Positions 8,837 through 18,308 are shown, counted from the stretch's first letter. The stretch: DNA of 64,000 nt from JAGRKR01 sp041397725 (GCA_041397725.1 JAWKVZ010000001.1:1146392-1210391); one strand, 5' to 3'. A program made the numbers and translations. Notes: a model not told the origin generated them from the sequence alone.

Positions 8837-9119
8837 TTTGGGATACCCGTTGCTTGTGTGAAGCACGCCCACACAGATGCCCGGTTTGCTCCCTCCTGCG
8901 CAGCGGGGCGGCGGCATGGCTGGTATGCAGGTTCGCGCAGCTCGAGTACGCCCAGGAGCACTCCGGAGCATTTTTTTGTGAGGCGCACTGCGCCGGCGGT
9001 CTTCTCAGCCTTCCGCCTCCGTCTCAACTCATATAACCATCTGTAAATCATGAGGAAATTATTGCTTCCGCGGCTTGCCCGCGGCTCGCCGGGCAGTTCT
9101 TGCGGAAAAACTGACAGCC

Positions 9120-9148
9120 TTGACAGCGTGTCAAGAGCCGCTAAATAA
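9120..9148 (+). promoter_or_regulatory. Candidate promoter of the TetR/RND operon
   Basis: A consensus -35 hexamer TTGACA (9120-9125) is followed about 17 bases later by an AT-rich stretch (AATAAA, 9143-9148) that could serve as a weak -10. The palindromic operator starts inside this -10 region, so a bound repressor would block polymerase. Confidence 0.4.
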
Positions 9149-9164
9149 AACGAACGTTCGTTTT
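9147..9164. promoter_or_regulatory. Perfect 18-bp palindrome, probable TetR operator
   Basis: AAAACGAACGTTCGTTTT is its own reverse complement over all 18 bases and ends 17 bp before the regulator start codon. Size, symmetry and the ACGAACG half-site are typical of TetR-family operators. It most likely mediates autorepression of the three-gene operon. Confidence 0.75.
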
Positions 9165-9181
9165 GATTTTTGCGGTGCAAG

Positions 9182-9856
9182 ATGCCACGCCTCAAGCCCG
9201 AAACCCACCGTGCCCGTCGGGAGAACATCCTGGATGCCGCCGAGCACTGCTTCGCCCGCAGCGGCTTTCATCGCACGACCATGCAGGATATCTGCCGTCA
9301 GGCGGGGATCAGCGCAGGTGCGCTCTACGTCTACTTCAACTCGAAGGAGGCTCTGATCGCAGGGTTGTGCGAGCGCGACCGCGCCAAGCTCGCGCTCGAG
9401 CTGACGGAGCTCGCGGAGTCGCCGGATCTTATGGCGGCGCTGGCTCGTCTCGGCGAGCACTATGCCATCGACCAGCCGCGCGAGAAGCGCGTGCTGTTCG
9501 TCGAGATGGGCGCGGAATCGACCCGAAATGACGAGGTCGGGGAAATATTCCGCTCCGTCGATCGTTTCTGCATTAACAGCTTCGCGCAGGTCTTCGAGCG
9601 GGCAAGAGCGGCCGGCCGGATCGCGCCGGCCGTCGACACGAACGTGATTGCGCAGGTCATCGCTCTGATCGGGGATGGGCTCTTCTGGCGGCGCGCCGTA
9701 GATCCGGACTTCGATGCCAAGGCCGTGCTGCCGGTGCTGATCGAGCTGATCGCCGGTTTCGTGAACCCGACGGGCGATACCGGCGCGGAGCGGACAGTGA
9801 CCACAAAGCGCCGCAAGGCGACGCCAGAAAAGCGGGCAGAGACAACCAAGGTATGA
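9182..9856 (+). CDS. TetR/AcrR-family transcriptional repressor of the RND operon
   Basis: The 224-residue protein has a TetR helix-turn-helix at about residues 31-52 (TMQDICRQAGISAGALYVYF), followed by an all-helical ligand domain. The ATG at 9182 is preferred over an in-frame TTG at 9170 because family members start just before the helix one segment. Its stop overlaps the next start by four bases (ATGA at 9853-9856). With the palindrome upstream it probably represses itself and the efflux genes until an exported compound binds. The ligand is unknown. The last 30 residues are a basic tail. Confidence 0.88.
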   Translation: MPRLKPETHRARRENILDAAEHCFARSGFHRTTMQDICRQAGISAGALYVYFNSKEALIAGLCERDRAKLALELTELAESPDLMAALARLGEHYAIDQPREKRVLFVEMGAESTRNDEVGEIFRSVDRFCINSFAQVFERARAAGRIAPAVDTNVIAQVIALIGDGLFWRRAVDPDFDAKAVLPVLIELIAGFVNPTGDTGAERTVTTKRRKATPEKRAETTKV

Positions 9857-11082
9857 TCATGCGCAAGCTCATCATGGGGGCAGGTCTCGCCGCGGCGCTT
9901 ATTGCGGTGGGCGTCTATGCCGGCCTCGTTCCCGCCGGCTGGCTCGGCAAGTCCGCCGCCAGGGCCGAGCGAACGATCGCAGCGGCCGAGCCACCTCCGC
10001 CGGTCGTCACGGCGAGCCGGGTCGTCATGGCGGAGTTCCGCGATACCGTGCTGGTCACGGGCTCACTGGTGCCGCGCGAGGAGATCCTCGTCGGTCCGGA
10101 GGTGGAAGGCCTGCGGGTGCTGGAGATCCTCGTCGAGGACGGCGACACGGTGAAAAAGGGGCAGGTGCTCGCCCGCCTGGTCAGCACGGCGCTGGCGGCG
10201 CAGTTGGCGCAGAACGCCGCCGCTCTCGCCAAAGCCGACGCGGCGATCGCCCAGGCTCGGAGCCAGATCGTGCAGGCCCAGGCCACGCTCGCGGAGGCCA
10301 AGGCTGCCTTCGAGCGCGCCAAGCCGCTGCGCAAGTCCGGCTACCTGGCCGAGAGCGTCTACGATCAACGGCAGGCTGCCGCCCGCACGGCCGCCGCGCG
10401 GCTGGTTGCAGCACGTGACGGCTTGGCGCTCGCGGAAGCGGAGAAGACGCAGATCGAGGCGCAGCGCAAGGAACTCTCCTGGCGGCTCGCCAAGACCGAG
10501 GTGCAGGCGCCGGCCGATGGCGTCGTGAGCCGGCGGACTGTGCGCATCGGCGCCGTCGCCAGCGCTGCCGGCGAGCCGATGTTCCGTGTCATCGCCGATG
10601 GCATGATCGAGCTCGACGCCGAGGTGACGGAAACGCGCATGCCCGCACTGGCCGCGGATCAGCCCGCCCGCATCGACGTTCCCGGTGTCGGCTGGGTCGA
10701 AGGTCGCGTGCGCCTGGTTGCCAGCGAGGTCGACAAGACGACCCGGCTCGGCCGCGTGCGCATCACTCTCAAGCAGGATGCCCGCCTCCGCATCGGCACG
10801 TTTGCCAGCGGCGAGATTACGACTCGGACCAGCCGTGGCCTGTCGGTGCCTCGCTCCGCGGTTCTCGACAGGCCGGACGGGGCGGTCGTGCAAGTCGTCA
10901 TCGGCGACAAGGTGGTGACGCGCAAGGTCGTGACGGGCCTTGGGACCGGTGACAGGATCGAAATCAAATCGGGTCTGGCGCTCGGCGACGTCGTCGTGAC
11001 GAAGGCCGGCTCGTTCCTTCGCGACGGCGATGCCGTGAAACCCGTTCTCGAGACTGCACCGCGAACCAGCGGAGTCTTCTGA
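9853..11082 (+). CDS. RND efflux periplasmic adaptor (membrane fusion protein)
   Basis: The 409-residue AcrA/MexA-like adaptor has an N-terminal membrane anchor or signal (about 5-24), a biotinyl-lipoyl half with GPEVEGLRVLEILVEDGDTV, an alpha-helical hairpin rich in Ala/Gln/Lys (about 110-210), the second lipoyl half TEVQAPADGVVSRRTV, and beta-barrel and membrane-proximal domains. It links the pump to an outer-membrane channel, not encoded here. It overlaps the regulator before it and shares one base with the pump gene after it. Confidence 0.9.
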   Translation: MIMRKLIMGAGLAAALIAVGVYAGLVPAGWLGKSAARAERTIAAAEPPPPVVTASRVVMAEFRDTVLVTGSLVPREEILVGPEVEGLRVLEILVEDGDTVKKGQVLARLVSTALAAQLAQNAAALAKADAAIAQARSQIVQAQATLAEAKAAFERAKPLRKSGYLAESVYDQRQAAARTAAARLVAARDGLALAEAEKTQIEAQRKELSWRLAKTEVQAPADGVVSRRTVRIGAVASAAGEPMFRVIADGMIELDAEVTETRMPALAADQPARIDVPGVGWVEGRVRLVASEVDKTTRLGRVRITLKQDARLRIGTFASGEITTRTSRGLSVPRSAVLDRPDGAVVQVVIGDKVVTRKVVTGLGTGDRIEIKSGLALGDVVVTKAGSFLRDGDAVKPVLETAPRTSGVF

Positions 11083-14000
11083 TGCGCCTGAACATCTCGG
11101 CCTGGGCGATCCGGCAGCCGGTGCCGTCGCTCGTGCTGTTCATGTGCCTGATCGCGCTTGGAATATTCAGTTTCCGCTCGCTGCCGATCACGCGCTTTCC
11201 GAATGTCGATGTGCCGATCATCCAGGTGATCGTGACGCAGGCAGGGTCTGCCCCTTCGGAGCTCGAGACACAGGTCACCAAGAAGGTCGAGGACGCCGTC
11301 GCCGGCGTGCTCGGCGTCAAGCACATCGTCTCGACCATCAGCGAAGGCCAATCCCTCACGATCATCGAGTTCCAGCTCGAGACCAAGACGGACCGCGCGC
11401 TCAACGACGTGAAGGACGCGATCGCGCGCGTTCGCCAGGATCTGCCGCGCACCATCGACGAGCCACTCATCCAGCGTCTCGAGATCGAGGGCCTGCCGAT
11501 CCTCACCTACGCCGCGACGGCGCCGGCCATGACGCCCGAGGAGCTGTCGTGGTTCATCGACGATACCGTCGCGCGCGCCATCCAGGGCGTGAAGGGCGTC
11601 TCGAAGATCGAGCGCGTCGGCGGCGTCGAGCGTGAGATCCGGATCGCGCTCGATCCACGGCGGCTGCTGGCGCTCGGCATCACGGCAGGCGACGTCAACC
11701 GGCAACTGCGCGCCACCAACGTCGATCTGGCTGGCGGGCGTGGCGAGATCGGCGGGCGGGAGCAGGCCATTCGCACGCTGGCCAGCAAGACCACCGTTGC
11801 CGAACTCGCCAAGACCATGATTGCGCTGCCCGGTGGGCGCAGCGTCAGGCTCGATACGCTCGGCACCATCACGGATACAGTTGCCGAGCCCCGAACCTTT
11901 GCCGACCTCAATGGTGCGCCCGTGGTCGCTTTCTCCATCTCGCGCAGCAAGGGCGCCAGCGACGTCGTCGTGGCCAAACTGGTCGCCGACAAGGTGGCGG
12001 AGCTCAAGAAGAAGCACCCCAGCGTCGAGTTGAAGCTCATCGATACGGTCGTGGAATATACGGAGGGCGTCTATCACTCGACGATGAAGACGCTGATGGA
12101 GGGCGCGGTTCTGGCGATCCTCGTCGTCCTCGTCTTCCTGCGCGATCTCAGAGCCACGATCATCGCCGCCATCGCCTTGCCGCTCTCCATCGTGCCGGCG
12201 TTCTGGGCGATGGATGCGCTGGGCTTCTCGCTGAACCTCGTCAGCCTGCTCGCGATCACGATCGTCACGGGCATTCTCGTGGACGACGCCATCGTCGAGA
12301 TCGAGAACATCGTCCGTCACATCAGAATGGGCAAGACCGCCTATCAGGCCGCACTCGAGGCCGCCGACGAGATCGGCCTCGCCGTCATCGCCATCACCAT
12401 GACGATCATCGCGGTGTTCGCACCGGTTTCGTTCATGGGCGGCATCGCCGGCCAGTACTTCAAGCAGTTCGGCCTCGTCGTGGCCGCGGCCGTGCTCTTC
12501 TCACTGCTGGTGGCGCGTCTGATAACGCCGTTGCTCGCCGCCTATTTCATGCGCCAGACGGGGCATCACGAGGAGGAAGGGCGCGCGATCCGCCTCTACA
12601 CGCGCCTCGTGCGCTGGTCGGTGCAGCACCGCATCAAGACCGTCGTCGCGGGCCTGCTCATCTTCGCGGCTTCCATCGCCAGCTACAGCCTGCTGCCGCA
12701 GTCGTTCCTGCCGCAGGAGGACAACGGGCGGACCCTGCTGGCCGTGGAATTGCCGCCGGGCTCGCGGCTCGAAGATACCATGCGCGTGACGAGCGACGTG
12801 GTGCGGCGGATCCGCCAGCGACCAGAGGTGCGCAACGTGTTCGTGAACGGCGGCCGCCTGCTCGGCTCGAGCAACGAGGTCCGCAAGGCGACGCTCGTCG
12901 TCCAACTCGTACCCAAGAAGGATCGCAAGCTCGGGCAATCCGACGTGAAGCTCGCCATCGCTGCCGAGCTGGCCAAGATCCCCGACGTGCGCACCTGGTT
13001 CCTCAACGAGGACGGCCAGCGCAGCTTCCAGCTCGTCGTGGCCGGCCGCGACGGCGCGGCGGTGTCGAAGGTGGCGGCCGAGTTGACCAGCCAGATGAAG
13101 CGCATTCCGCTCCTGACCGGCGTCGTCTCGACGGCCGAGCTCGAGCGGCCGGAGCTGCGCGTCGTGCCGCGCACCGACATCGCCGCCAAGCTCGGGGTCT
13201 CGACAGAGGCCATCGCCGAGGCGGTGCGGATCGCCACCATCGGCGACATCAGCGCCGCCCTCGCCAAGTTCAACGCGGGCGACCGCCAGATTCCCATCCG
13301 CGTGCAGCTCGTCGAGGATGCGCGCGCAAGCCGGCAGCTTCTCGAGGCGCTGCGCGTGCAGACGGCGACGGGCGTGGCCGTGCCGCTTGCCACCGTCGCC
13401 CGCTTCGAGCTTGCGCAGGGACCGACCTCCATCGATCGCTATGATCGGGCGCGCCGCGTCACCGTCAGCGCCGATCTCATGGGCAACGCACCGCTCGGCG
13501 CCGCGCTCAAGGCGGTGTACGCGCTGCCGGCGGCCAGGAAGCTGCCGGAGGGCATCGAGATCCGGGAGTTCGGTCACGCCGAGGTGCAGGGCGAGGTGTT
13601 CCAGAGCTTCGGCCAGGCGATGGCGGCCGGCTTGATGATGGTCTTCGCCGTGCTCGTGCTGCTGTTCTCGAGCTTCCTGCAGCCGATCACCATTCTCTTC
13701 TCGCTGCCGCTGTCCATCGGCGGCGCCATCATCGCGCTCGTCATCACGCAGAAGCCGATCAGCCTGCCGGTCGTCATCGGCATTCTCATGCTGATGGGTA
13801 TCGTCACGAAGAACGCCATCATGCTCGTCGATTTCGCGATCGAGGAGATGGCCAAGGGGGCCTCGCGGATGGAGGCCATCGTGGATGCGGGCCGCAAGCG
13901 CGCCCGGCCGATCGTCATGACCACGATCGCGATGGTGGGCGGCATGCTGCCGTCGGCACTGGCGCTGGATTCGGGCGGTGAGTTCCGCTCGCCCATGGCC

Positions 14001-14219
14001 GTCGCCGTCATCGGCGGTCTCATCTCATCGACGATGCTGTCGCTCGTGTTCGTGCCGGCGGTTTTCGTACTGATGGACGAGATCGGCACCTTCGTGTGGG
14101 GCTACTTCAGCCGCTTCGTCGGCGAAGGGCGGCGCGCCGAGGGCGATGGGGATGGCGCACCGCCGGCCGCTGGGCCCGACCCCGGCGTCGGCATGCCACC
14201 GAGCCGCGCGGCAGAATAA
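11082..14219 (+). CDS. RND multidrug-type efflux pump, HAE1 family
   Basis: The 1045-residue protein has the twofold RND architecture: TM1 near 13-32, a large periplasmic loop, TM2-6, then a repeat. The proton-relay residues are present: the Asp401-Asp402 pair in TM4 (GILVDDAIVEIEN) and Lys910 in TM10 (GIVTKNAIMLVDFA). This is an AcrB/MexF-like proton antiporter, not a heavy-metal CzcA. The start overlaps the adaptor stop (TGATG). Substrates are unknown. The last 30 residues are a Gly/Pro/Ala tail. Confidence 0.92.
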   Translation: MRLNISAWAIRQPVPSLVLFMCLIALGIFSFRSLPITRFPNVDVPIIQVIVTQAGSAPSELETQVTKKVEDAVAGVLGVKHIVSTISEGQSLTIIEFQLETKTDRALNDVKDAIARVRQDLPRTIDEPLIQRLEIEGLPILTYAATAPAMTPEELSWFIDDTVARAIQGVKGVSKIERVGGVEREIRIALDPRRLLALGITAGDVNRQLRATNVDLAGGRGEIGGREQAIRTLASKTTVAELAKTMIALPGGRSVRLDTLGTITDTVAEPRTFADLNGAPVVAFSISRSKGASDVVVAKLVADKVAELKKKHPSVELKLIDTVVEYTEGVYHSTMKTLMEGAVLAILVVLVFLRDLRATIIAAIALPLSIVPAFWAMDALGFSLNLVSLLAITIVTGILVDDAIVEIENIVRHIRMGKTAYQAALEAADEIGLAVIAITMTIIAVFAPVSFMGGIAGQYFKQFGLVVAAAVLFSLLVARLITPLLAAYFMRQTGHHEEEGRAIRLYTRLVRWSVQHRIKTVVAGLLIFAASIASYSLLPQSFLPQEDNGRTLLAVELPPGSRLEDTMRVTSDVVRRIRQRPEVRNVFVNGGRLLGSSNEVRKATLVVQLVPKKDRKLGQSDVKLAIAAELAKIPDVRTWFLNEDGQRSFQLVVAGRDGAAVSKVAAELTSQMKRIPLLTGVVSTAELERPELRVVPRTDIAAKLGVSTEAIAEAVRIATIGDISAALAKFNAGDRQIPIRVQLVEDARASRQLLEALRVQTATGVAVPLATVARFELAQGPTSIDRYDRARRVTVSADLMGNAPLGAALKAVYALPAARKLPEGIEIREFGHAEVQGEVFQSFGQAMAAGLMMVFAVLVLLFSSFLQPITILFSLPLSIGGAIIALVITQKPISLPVVIGILMLMGIVTKNAIMLVDFAIEEMAKGASRMEAIVDAGRKRARPIVMTTIAMVGGMLPSALALDSGGEFRSPMAVAVIGGLISSTMLSLVFVPAVFVLMDEIGTFVWGYFSRFVGEGRRAEGDGDGAPPAAGPDPGVGMPPSRAAE

Positions 14220-14518
14220 GCCCTTGCAGTGTCATAGACTTGGATGGATCGCGTGCGCGCGATCCCCCCGAGCGATCGCGGCCAGGCGCCGGGGATCGGC
14301 GCGCGGCGTTGCCCCGATCTTGCCCAGGGGCGCCATGAAATCACAGAGATGTAGCCACAGTTCCGCTTGAAACCCTGCCTAGATTTCTTATGTAACGCAA
14401 TGTGAACGCGCTTCAGTACGGTGTTTCCGAACGAGTTCCAGCGTCGTGCGTTCGTGTCGAGAGTAGAAGAGCCCGACGACGACAGTAGAGGCTCAGCTCG
14501 CAGGGGAAGGTCGGACCG

Positions 14519-14950
14519 ATGAGTGCCGTACTCTTGAAATTCCCGTCTGCTCGTGCCGCGGATGCAGCGAGCACGCAGCCGAACGATCTGGCCGAGCGCA
14601 TGCACTTCTGGTCGGGCGCGTCCGGCCGCGCCTACGTTCACACGACCTACACCCTGTTCGAGTGCCCGAAGCTGCCGGCCTGCGTTTACACGCTCGTCCG
14701 TCGCGAGGCCGACGGCCGCCGCACGGCGATCCTGGTCGGCCGCACCGAGCGCCATGCCACGTCACTCAATCTCGCCGAGGTCCGCCAGCTCGCGGCACGC
14801 CACGGTGCGAACGAGGTGGACGTGCACCTGATCGCGGCGAACGTTCCTCAGCGCGAGCTTGCAACCTACGATCTGCGCGCCGGCCAGTTCGCGTGTCTGG
14901 CACACGTGCCGCCGCAGTCGCCGCTGCCGCGCCGCAAGACACAGCCCTGA
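14519..14950 (+). CDS. Conserved hypothetical protein
   Basis: The 143-residue protein has no recognised domain or signal peptide. The central part (about 40-110) looks like a compact alpha/beta fold: YVHTTYTLFECPKLPACVY, then a positively charged strand (LVRREADGRRTAILVGRT), then SLNLAEVRQLAARHGANEVDVHL. Similar short proteins with a YVHTxY...LVRR pattern are, as far as I recall, common in Rhizobiales and uncharacterised. A GGGGAAGG stretch lies upstream and a strong terminator follows. The 299-bp gap before it (14220-14518) shows no other gene. Confidence 0.65.
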   Translation: MSAVLLKFPSARAADAASTQPNDLAERMHFWSGASGRAYVHTTYTLFECPKLPACVYTLVRREADGRRTAILVGRTERHATSLNLAEVRQLAARHGANEVDVHLIAANVPQRELATYDLRAGQFACLAHVPPQSPLPRRKTQP

Positions 14951-15020
14951 CCATCATCGCGTGACCGCTCGCGAGGGAAGCGCTGCGCGCTTCCGTCAAG
15001 ACGGCGCCTCGGGCCTGCAA

Positions 15021-15046
15021 CGCCGCCGACCGCTCGGCGGCGTTTT
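15021..15046 (+). terminator. Rho-independent terminator
   Basis: CGCCGCCGA (15021-15029) pairs perfectly with TCGGCGGCG (15034-15042) around a four-base loop and is followed by TTTT (15043-15046). It lies 70 bp after the hypothetical gene and immediately before the stop of the convergent regulator. Confidence 0.8.
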
Positions 15047-15048
15047 CG

Positions 15049-15954
15049 TCAGGGCGCCCACCTCACTCGGCCCGCCTCGCTGACATCCAGCCCGCCGAGC
15101 TCGCGCGCGCGGGTCGCCATCGCCGGTTGGCGCAGAAACGCCAGGAGCTTCTGCAGGCGCGGGCGATAGCTGTCGCGCTGGCGCATGAGCAGGTCGAACC
15201 GCTCCATCACGACCGGAATGAAATCCAGCCCGGCGCCGGCTGCGACCGCCCGCGTGGCGACGCCGCAATCGGCATGCCCGGCGCGGATGAACTGCGCGAT
15301 ATCGGGACCTGTCGCGCAGACGTCGGCCGAGGCGAAATCCGCCAGCGAGCTTGCCGATTGGCGAAGCAAGGCCGTGAGGAGCTGCTGCGCTCCGGCGCCT
15401 TCAGGCCGCATGGCAAGTCGTGCCCCCTTGCGGGCCGCGTCACCGACGTCGGTGAGAGCGAGCGGATTGCCGGGGGCCACCAGCAGGCCCTGCTCGCGAG
15501 TCGCGAAACCGATGAGCACGGCATCGTAGAGTGCGCCCGTCGTCGTAACCCGCTCGATGTTGGCGTCCCTGGTCATGTCGTCGAGGTCGTGGAAATGGAT
15601 CGCAGCCGCGACCACCTCACCGCGGAGCAGGCGCAAGAACCCGGATTCGCTGCCCTCCGGCAGGATCGCAAGACCAGCGCGGCTTTCCGCGAGCGCCCAC
15701 TGCAGGAGCGGATCATGGCTGCCGCCGACGATGGGCGGCGGGTCGGCCGGCAGCATGCCCGCGGGTCTGTGCAGGCCGGCCTGCAACCAGCGATCGAGGT
15801 CGTTGCGCGGAAACAGCCACTTGCCCGTGGCTTTGGTGCACGGGATCGCCTGATCGGCAACCAGTTCGTAGAGCTTGCGTTCCTTGATGCGGAGGTAGGT
15901 GGCCGCCTCGGCGGTCGTCAGGAGGTCTGGAGCTGCATTCATATGCGCATACAT
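15049..15954 (-). CDS. HTH plus periplasmic-binding-like regulator, probably of tungstate/molybdate uptake
   Basis: The 301-residue protein joins an excisionase-type helix-turn-helix (TTAEAATYLRIKERKLYELV, about residues 13-32, ending in FPRNDLDRWL) to a molybdate-binding-like domain (about 70-295) without a signal peptide. It should therefore sense oxyanion in the cytoplasm. It is divergent from tupBCA across under 100 bp, which fits a local regulator. Two in-frame ATGs (15954 and 15942) lack a clear ribosome binding site, and a palindrome TATGCGCATA (15942-15951) covers this region, so the exact start is uncertain. Confidence 0.75.
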   Translation of the reverse strand: MYAHMNAAPDLLTTAEAATYLRIKERKLYELVADQAIPCTKATGKWLFPRNDLDRWLQAGLHRPAGMLPADPPPIVGGSHDPLLQWALAESRAGLAILPEGSESGFLRLLRGEVVAAAIHFHDLDDMTRDANIERVTTTGALYDAVLIGFATREQGLLVAPGNPLALTDVGDAARKGARLAMRPEGAGAQQLLTALLRQSASSLADFASADVCATGPDIAQFIRAGHADCGVATRAVAAGAGLDFIPVVMERFDLLMRQRDSYRPRLQKLLAFLRQPAMATRARELGGLDVSEAGRVRWAP

Positions 15955-16047
15955 GCATAATTTCTAAAACTTGACGTTCATAAGGAATACACGACAAGCT
16001 TCGCGCGTCAACGATTTCGGAGCGTTTGCGTGGACGGCGCCGGTGCC

Positions 16048-16719
16048 ATGGATCTCATCCTGAACGGTGACCCGGAGCTGTGGGCCATCGTCAGGCTGTC
16101 GCTGCTCGTAACGCTGTCGGCCACCATCCTGAGCGCCGTGGTCGGCATGCCGATCGGTGCGATTGTCGGCCTGACGAAATTCCCCGGCCGCGAGGCGATC
16201 ATCGTCGTTCTCAACGCGCTGATGGGGTTGCCTCCGGTTCTGGTCGGCCTGCTCGTCTTTCTCCTGCTGTCCCGCTCGGGGCCTCTCGGCTCGCTCGGCA
16301 TTCTCTTCACGCCATCGGCGATGGTCGTAGCGCAGACGGTTCTCATCACCCCCATCATCGCGGCGCTGACCCGGCAGGTGATCGAGGATCTCTGGGCGGA
16401 GTACCGTGACGAGCTGACCGCGATGAACGTCGGTCCGCTGGCCCGCGTCCAGACGCTGCTCTGGGACGCTCGCTTCAGCCTCGTCACGATATTGCTGGCC
16501 GGCTTCGGCCGCGCCTCGGCCGAGGTGGGGGCGGTGATGATCGTCGGCGGCAACATCGACGGCTTCACGCGCGTGATGACAACGACGATCGCTTTGGAGA
16601 CCTCGAAGGGAAATCTCATCCTCGCCATCAGCCTCGGCATGGTCCTGATCTCCCTCGTCATCGGCGTCAACGTCATCGCGTGGATGATCCGGCAATGGGC
16701 CCATCGTCATGCTGGCTAG
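16048..16719 (+). CDS. tupB: Tungstate-type ABC transporter permease
   Basis: The 223-residue inner-membrane permease begins ILNGDPELWAIVRLSLLVT, the usual TupB start, and has five to six hydrophobic segments. The ABC-interaction loop lies near EYRDELTAMNVGPLARVQTLLW. It imports tungstate or another oxyanion with TupC and TupA. I chose ATG 16048; an in-frame GTG at 16030 would add six residues. It overlaps tupC by 11 bases. Confidence 0.85.
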   Translation: MDLILNGDPELWAIVRLSLLVTLSATILSAVVGMPIGAIVGLTKFPGREAIIVVLNALMGLPPVLVGLLVFLLLSRSGPLGSLGILFTPSAMVVAQTVLITPIIAALTRQVIEDLWAEYRDELTAMNVGPLARVQTLLWDARFSLVTILLAGFGRASAEVGAVMIVGGNIDGFTRVMTTTIALETSKGNLILAISLGMVLISLVIGVNVIAWMIRQWAHRHAG

Positions 16720-17455
16720 GCCGGGGAGCGCGCAGGCGATGCGCGATGTTGCAAGCGAACTGCCGATCGGCTTCGACGGCGTCGGCGTCGCCTTCGGCGG
16801 CCGCGTGGTCCTCGAGGGGGTCTCCATGGAGCTCCGCAATGGCGCGCCGACGGTTCTCATCGGTCCCAACGGCTCGGGCAAGACCACATTCATGCGGCTC
16901 GCCAGCGGACTGATGGCGCCGACCATGGGACGGATCACTTACGCCGGGCGCACGTCGGCGCGCGCGGACCGATATGCCTTCGTTCTCCAGAAGCCGGTCA
17001 TGCTGCGCCGCTCGACTGCGGCCAATGTCGCCTATGCGCTGACGGCCGCTGGCCGCAGGGCCGAGCCGCCGCGCATTCAGGAGCTGCTGGAGCTGGTCGG
17101 GCTACCGGAGCACGCCGGCCGGCCGGCGCGGCGTCTGTCGGGTGGCGAGCAGCAGCGCCTGGCGCTGGCGCGTGCTCTGGCGCGCGAGCCGGAGGTCATG
17201 TTCCTCGACGAGCCGACAGCGAGCCTCGATCCCGGCTCCACCAATGCCGTCGAGGAGATCATTCGCAAGGCTGTCGAGCAGGGCGTCAAGGTCGTGATGG
17301 CGACGCACGATCTCGGCCAGGCGCGCCGGCTCGCCGGCGACATCCTGTTTCTCGCCAAGGGGCGCGTGCTCGAGAACGCCCCGGCTTCTCGGTTCTTTGC
17401 GGAGCCGTCGAGCCAGGAAGGGCGGCGCTTCCTGGCGGGAGAGCTGGTTCTTTAG
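16709..17455 (+). CDS. tupC: Tungstate-type ABC transporter ATP-binding protein
   Basis: The 248-residue ATPase has Walker A GPNGSGKTT, signature LSGGEQQRLALARAL, Walker B VMFLDEPTASLDPG and the switch histidine in MATHDLGQARRL. It lacks the C-terminal Mop domain of ModC, consistent with the shorter TupC subunit. It starts inside the end of tupB, so the two are translationally coupled. An alternative ATG lies at 16739. Confidence 0.88.
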   Translation: MLARPGSAQAMRDVASELPIGFDGVGVAFGGRVVLEGVSMELRNGAPTVLIGPNGSGKTTFMRLASGLMAPTMGRITYAGRTSARADRYAFVLQKPVMLRRSTAANVAYALTAAGRRAEPPRIQELLELVGLPEHAGRPARRLSGGEQQRLALARALAREPEVMFLDEPTASLDPGSTNAVEEIIRKAVEQGVKVVMATHDLGQARRLAGDILFLAKGRVLENAPASRFFAEPSSQEGRRFLAGELVL

Positions 17456-17474
17456 AAGAAGAAGGGAGATTCTC

Positions 17475-18308
17475 ATGTATTCTTGGAAGCGTCTGGCCAT
17501 GACCGGCCTTGTCATCGCCTTGCCCGTCACGGCCATTCCGGCCGCAGCGCAGGACAAGTCGATCGTTGTTTCATCGACGACATCAACACGTGATTCCGGC
17601 CTGTTTGGGCATATCCTCCCGATCTTCACGAAGAAGACCGGCATCCAGGTGAAGGTCGTGGCGCAGGGCACGGGGCAGGCGCTCGACACGGGCCGGCGCG
17701 GCGATTCCGACGTCGTGTTCGTGCACGCCAAGGCCCAGGAGCTGAAGTTCGTCGCCGACGGCTTCGGCGTCAAGCGGTTCGACGTCATGTACAATGACTT
17801 CGTGCTGATCGGTCCGAAGTCCGACCCTGCCAAGATCAAGGGTGGCAAGGACATCGTGGCGGCGCTGAAGGCGATCTATGCGAAGGGTGGCACCTTCGTC
17901 TCGCGTGGCGACCGGTCGGGCACGCATTCCGCCGAGCTCCGGCTCTGGAAAGTCGCCGGCCTTGACCCGGCGGGCAAGAAGCCGGCCTGGTACAGGCCCA
18001 TCGGTCAGGGCATGGGGGCCGCGCTCAACACGGCCGGAGCCATGGGCGCCTACGTGCTCGCCGACCGCGGCACCTGGATCTCGTTCAAGAACAAGGGCGA
18101 CTTGATGATCGTCGTCGAGGGGGACCAGCGTCTTTTCAACCAGTACGGCATCATGCTGGTCAATCCGGCCAAGCACCCCAAGGTCAAGAAGGCCGAGGGG
18201 CAGAAGTTCGTCGACTGGATCATCTCGCCCGAGGGGCAGGCGGCGATCGCGGCCTACAAGATCGGCGGTCAGCAGCTGTTCTTCCCCAACGCGGGCAAGG
18301 GCAAGTAA
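17475..18308 (+). CDS. tupA: Tungstate-type ABC transporter substrate-binding protein
   Basis: The 277-residue periplasmic protein has a signal peptide (about 1-24, ending AIPAAAQ). The mature part begins IVVSSTTSTRDSGLF, carrying the TTST motif that contacts the oxyanion in TupA. RGDRSGTHSAEL and NTAGAMGAYVLADRGT are further family segments. GAAGGGAG precedes the ATG at 17475. Specificity for tungstate over molybdate is inferred from family resemblance. Confidence 0.88.
   Translation: MYSWKRLAMTGLVIALPVTAIPAAAQDKSIVVSSTTSTRDSGLFGHILPIFTKKTGIQVKVVAQGTGQALDTGRRGDSDVVFVHAKAQELKFVADGFGVKRFDVMYNDFVLIGPKSDPAKIKGGKDIVAALKAIYAKGGTFVSRGDRSGTHSAELRLWKVAGLDPAGKKPAWYRPIGQGMGAALNTAGAMGAYVLADRGTWISFKNKGDLMIVVEGDQRLFNQYGIMLVNPAKHPKVKKAEGQKFVDWIISPEGQAAIAAYKIGGQQLFFPNAGKGK

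Larger units (their letters stand above)
8837..9181. other. Intergenic region upstream of the efflux operon
   Basis: This 345-bp gap is AT-richer than its surroundings from about 8960 to 9060. It carries a small inverted repeat CCGCGG-N5-CCGCGG (9068-9084), a TTGACA hexamer at 9120-9125 and the TetR-type palindrome described separately. No gene is supported in it. Confidence 0.5.

Noticed and set aside
10659..12320. 553-residue minus-strand frame within the RND operon
   Set aside because: It is Asp/Arg-rich with no domain and is antisense to well-supported pump genes.
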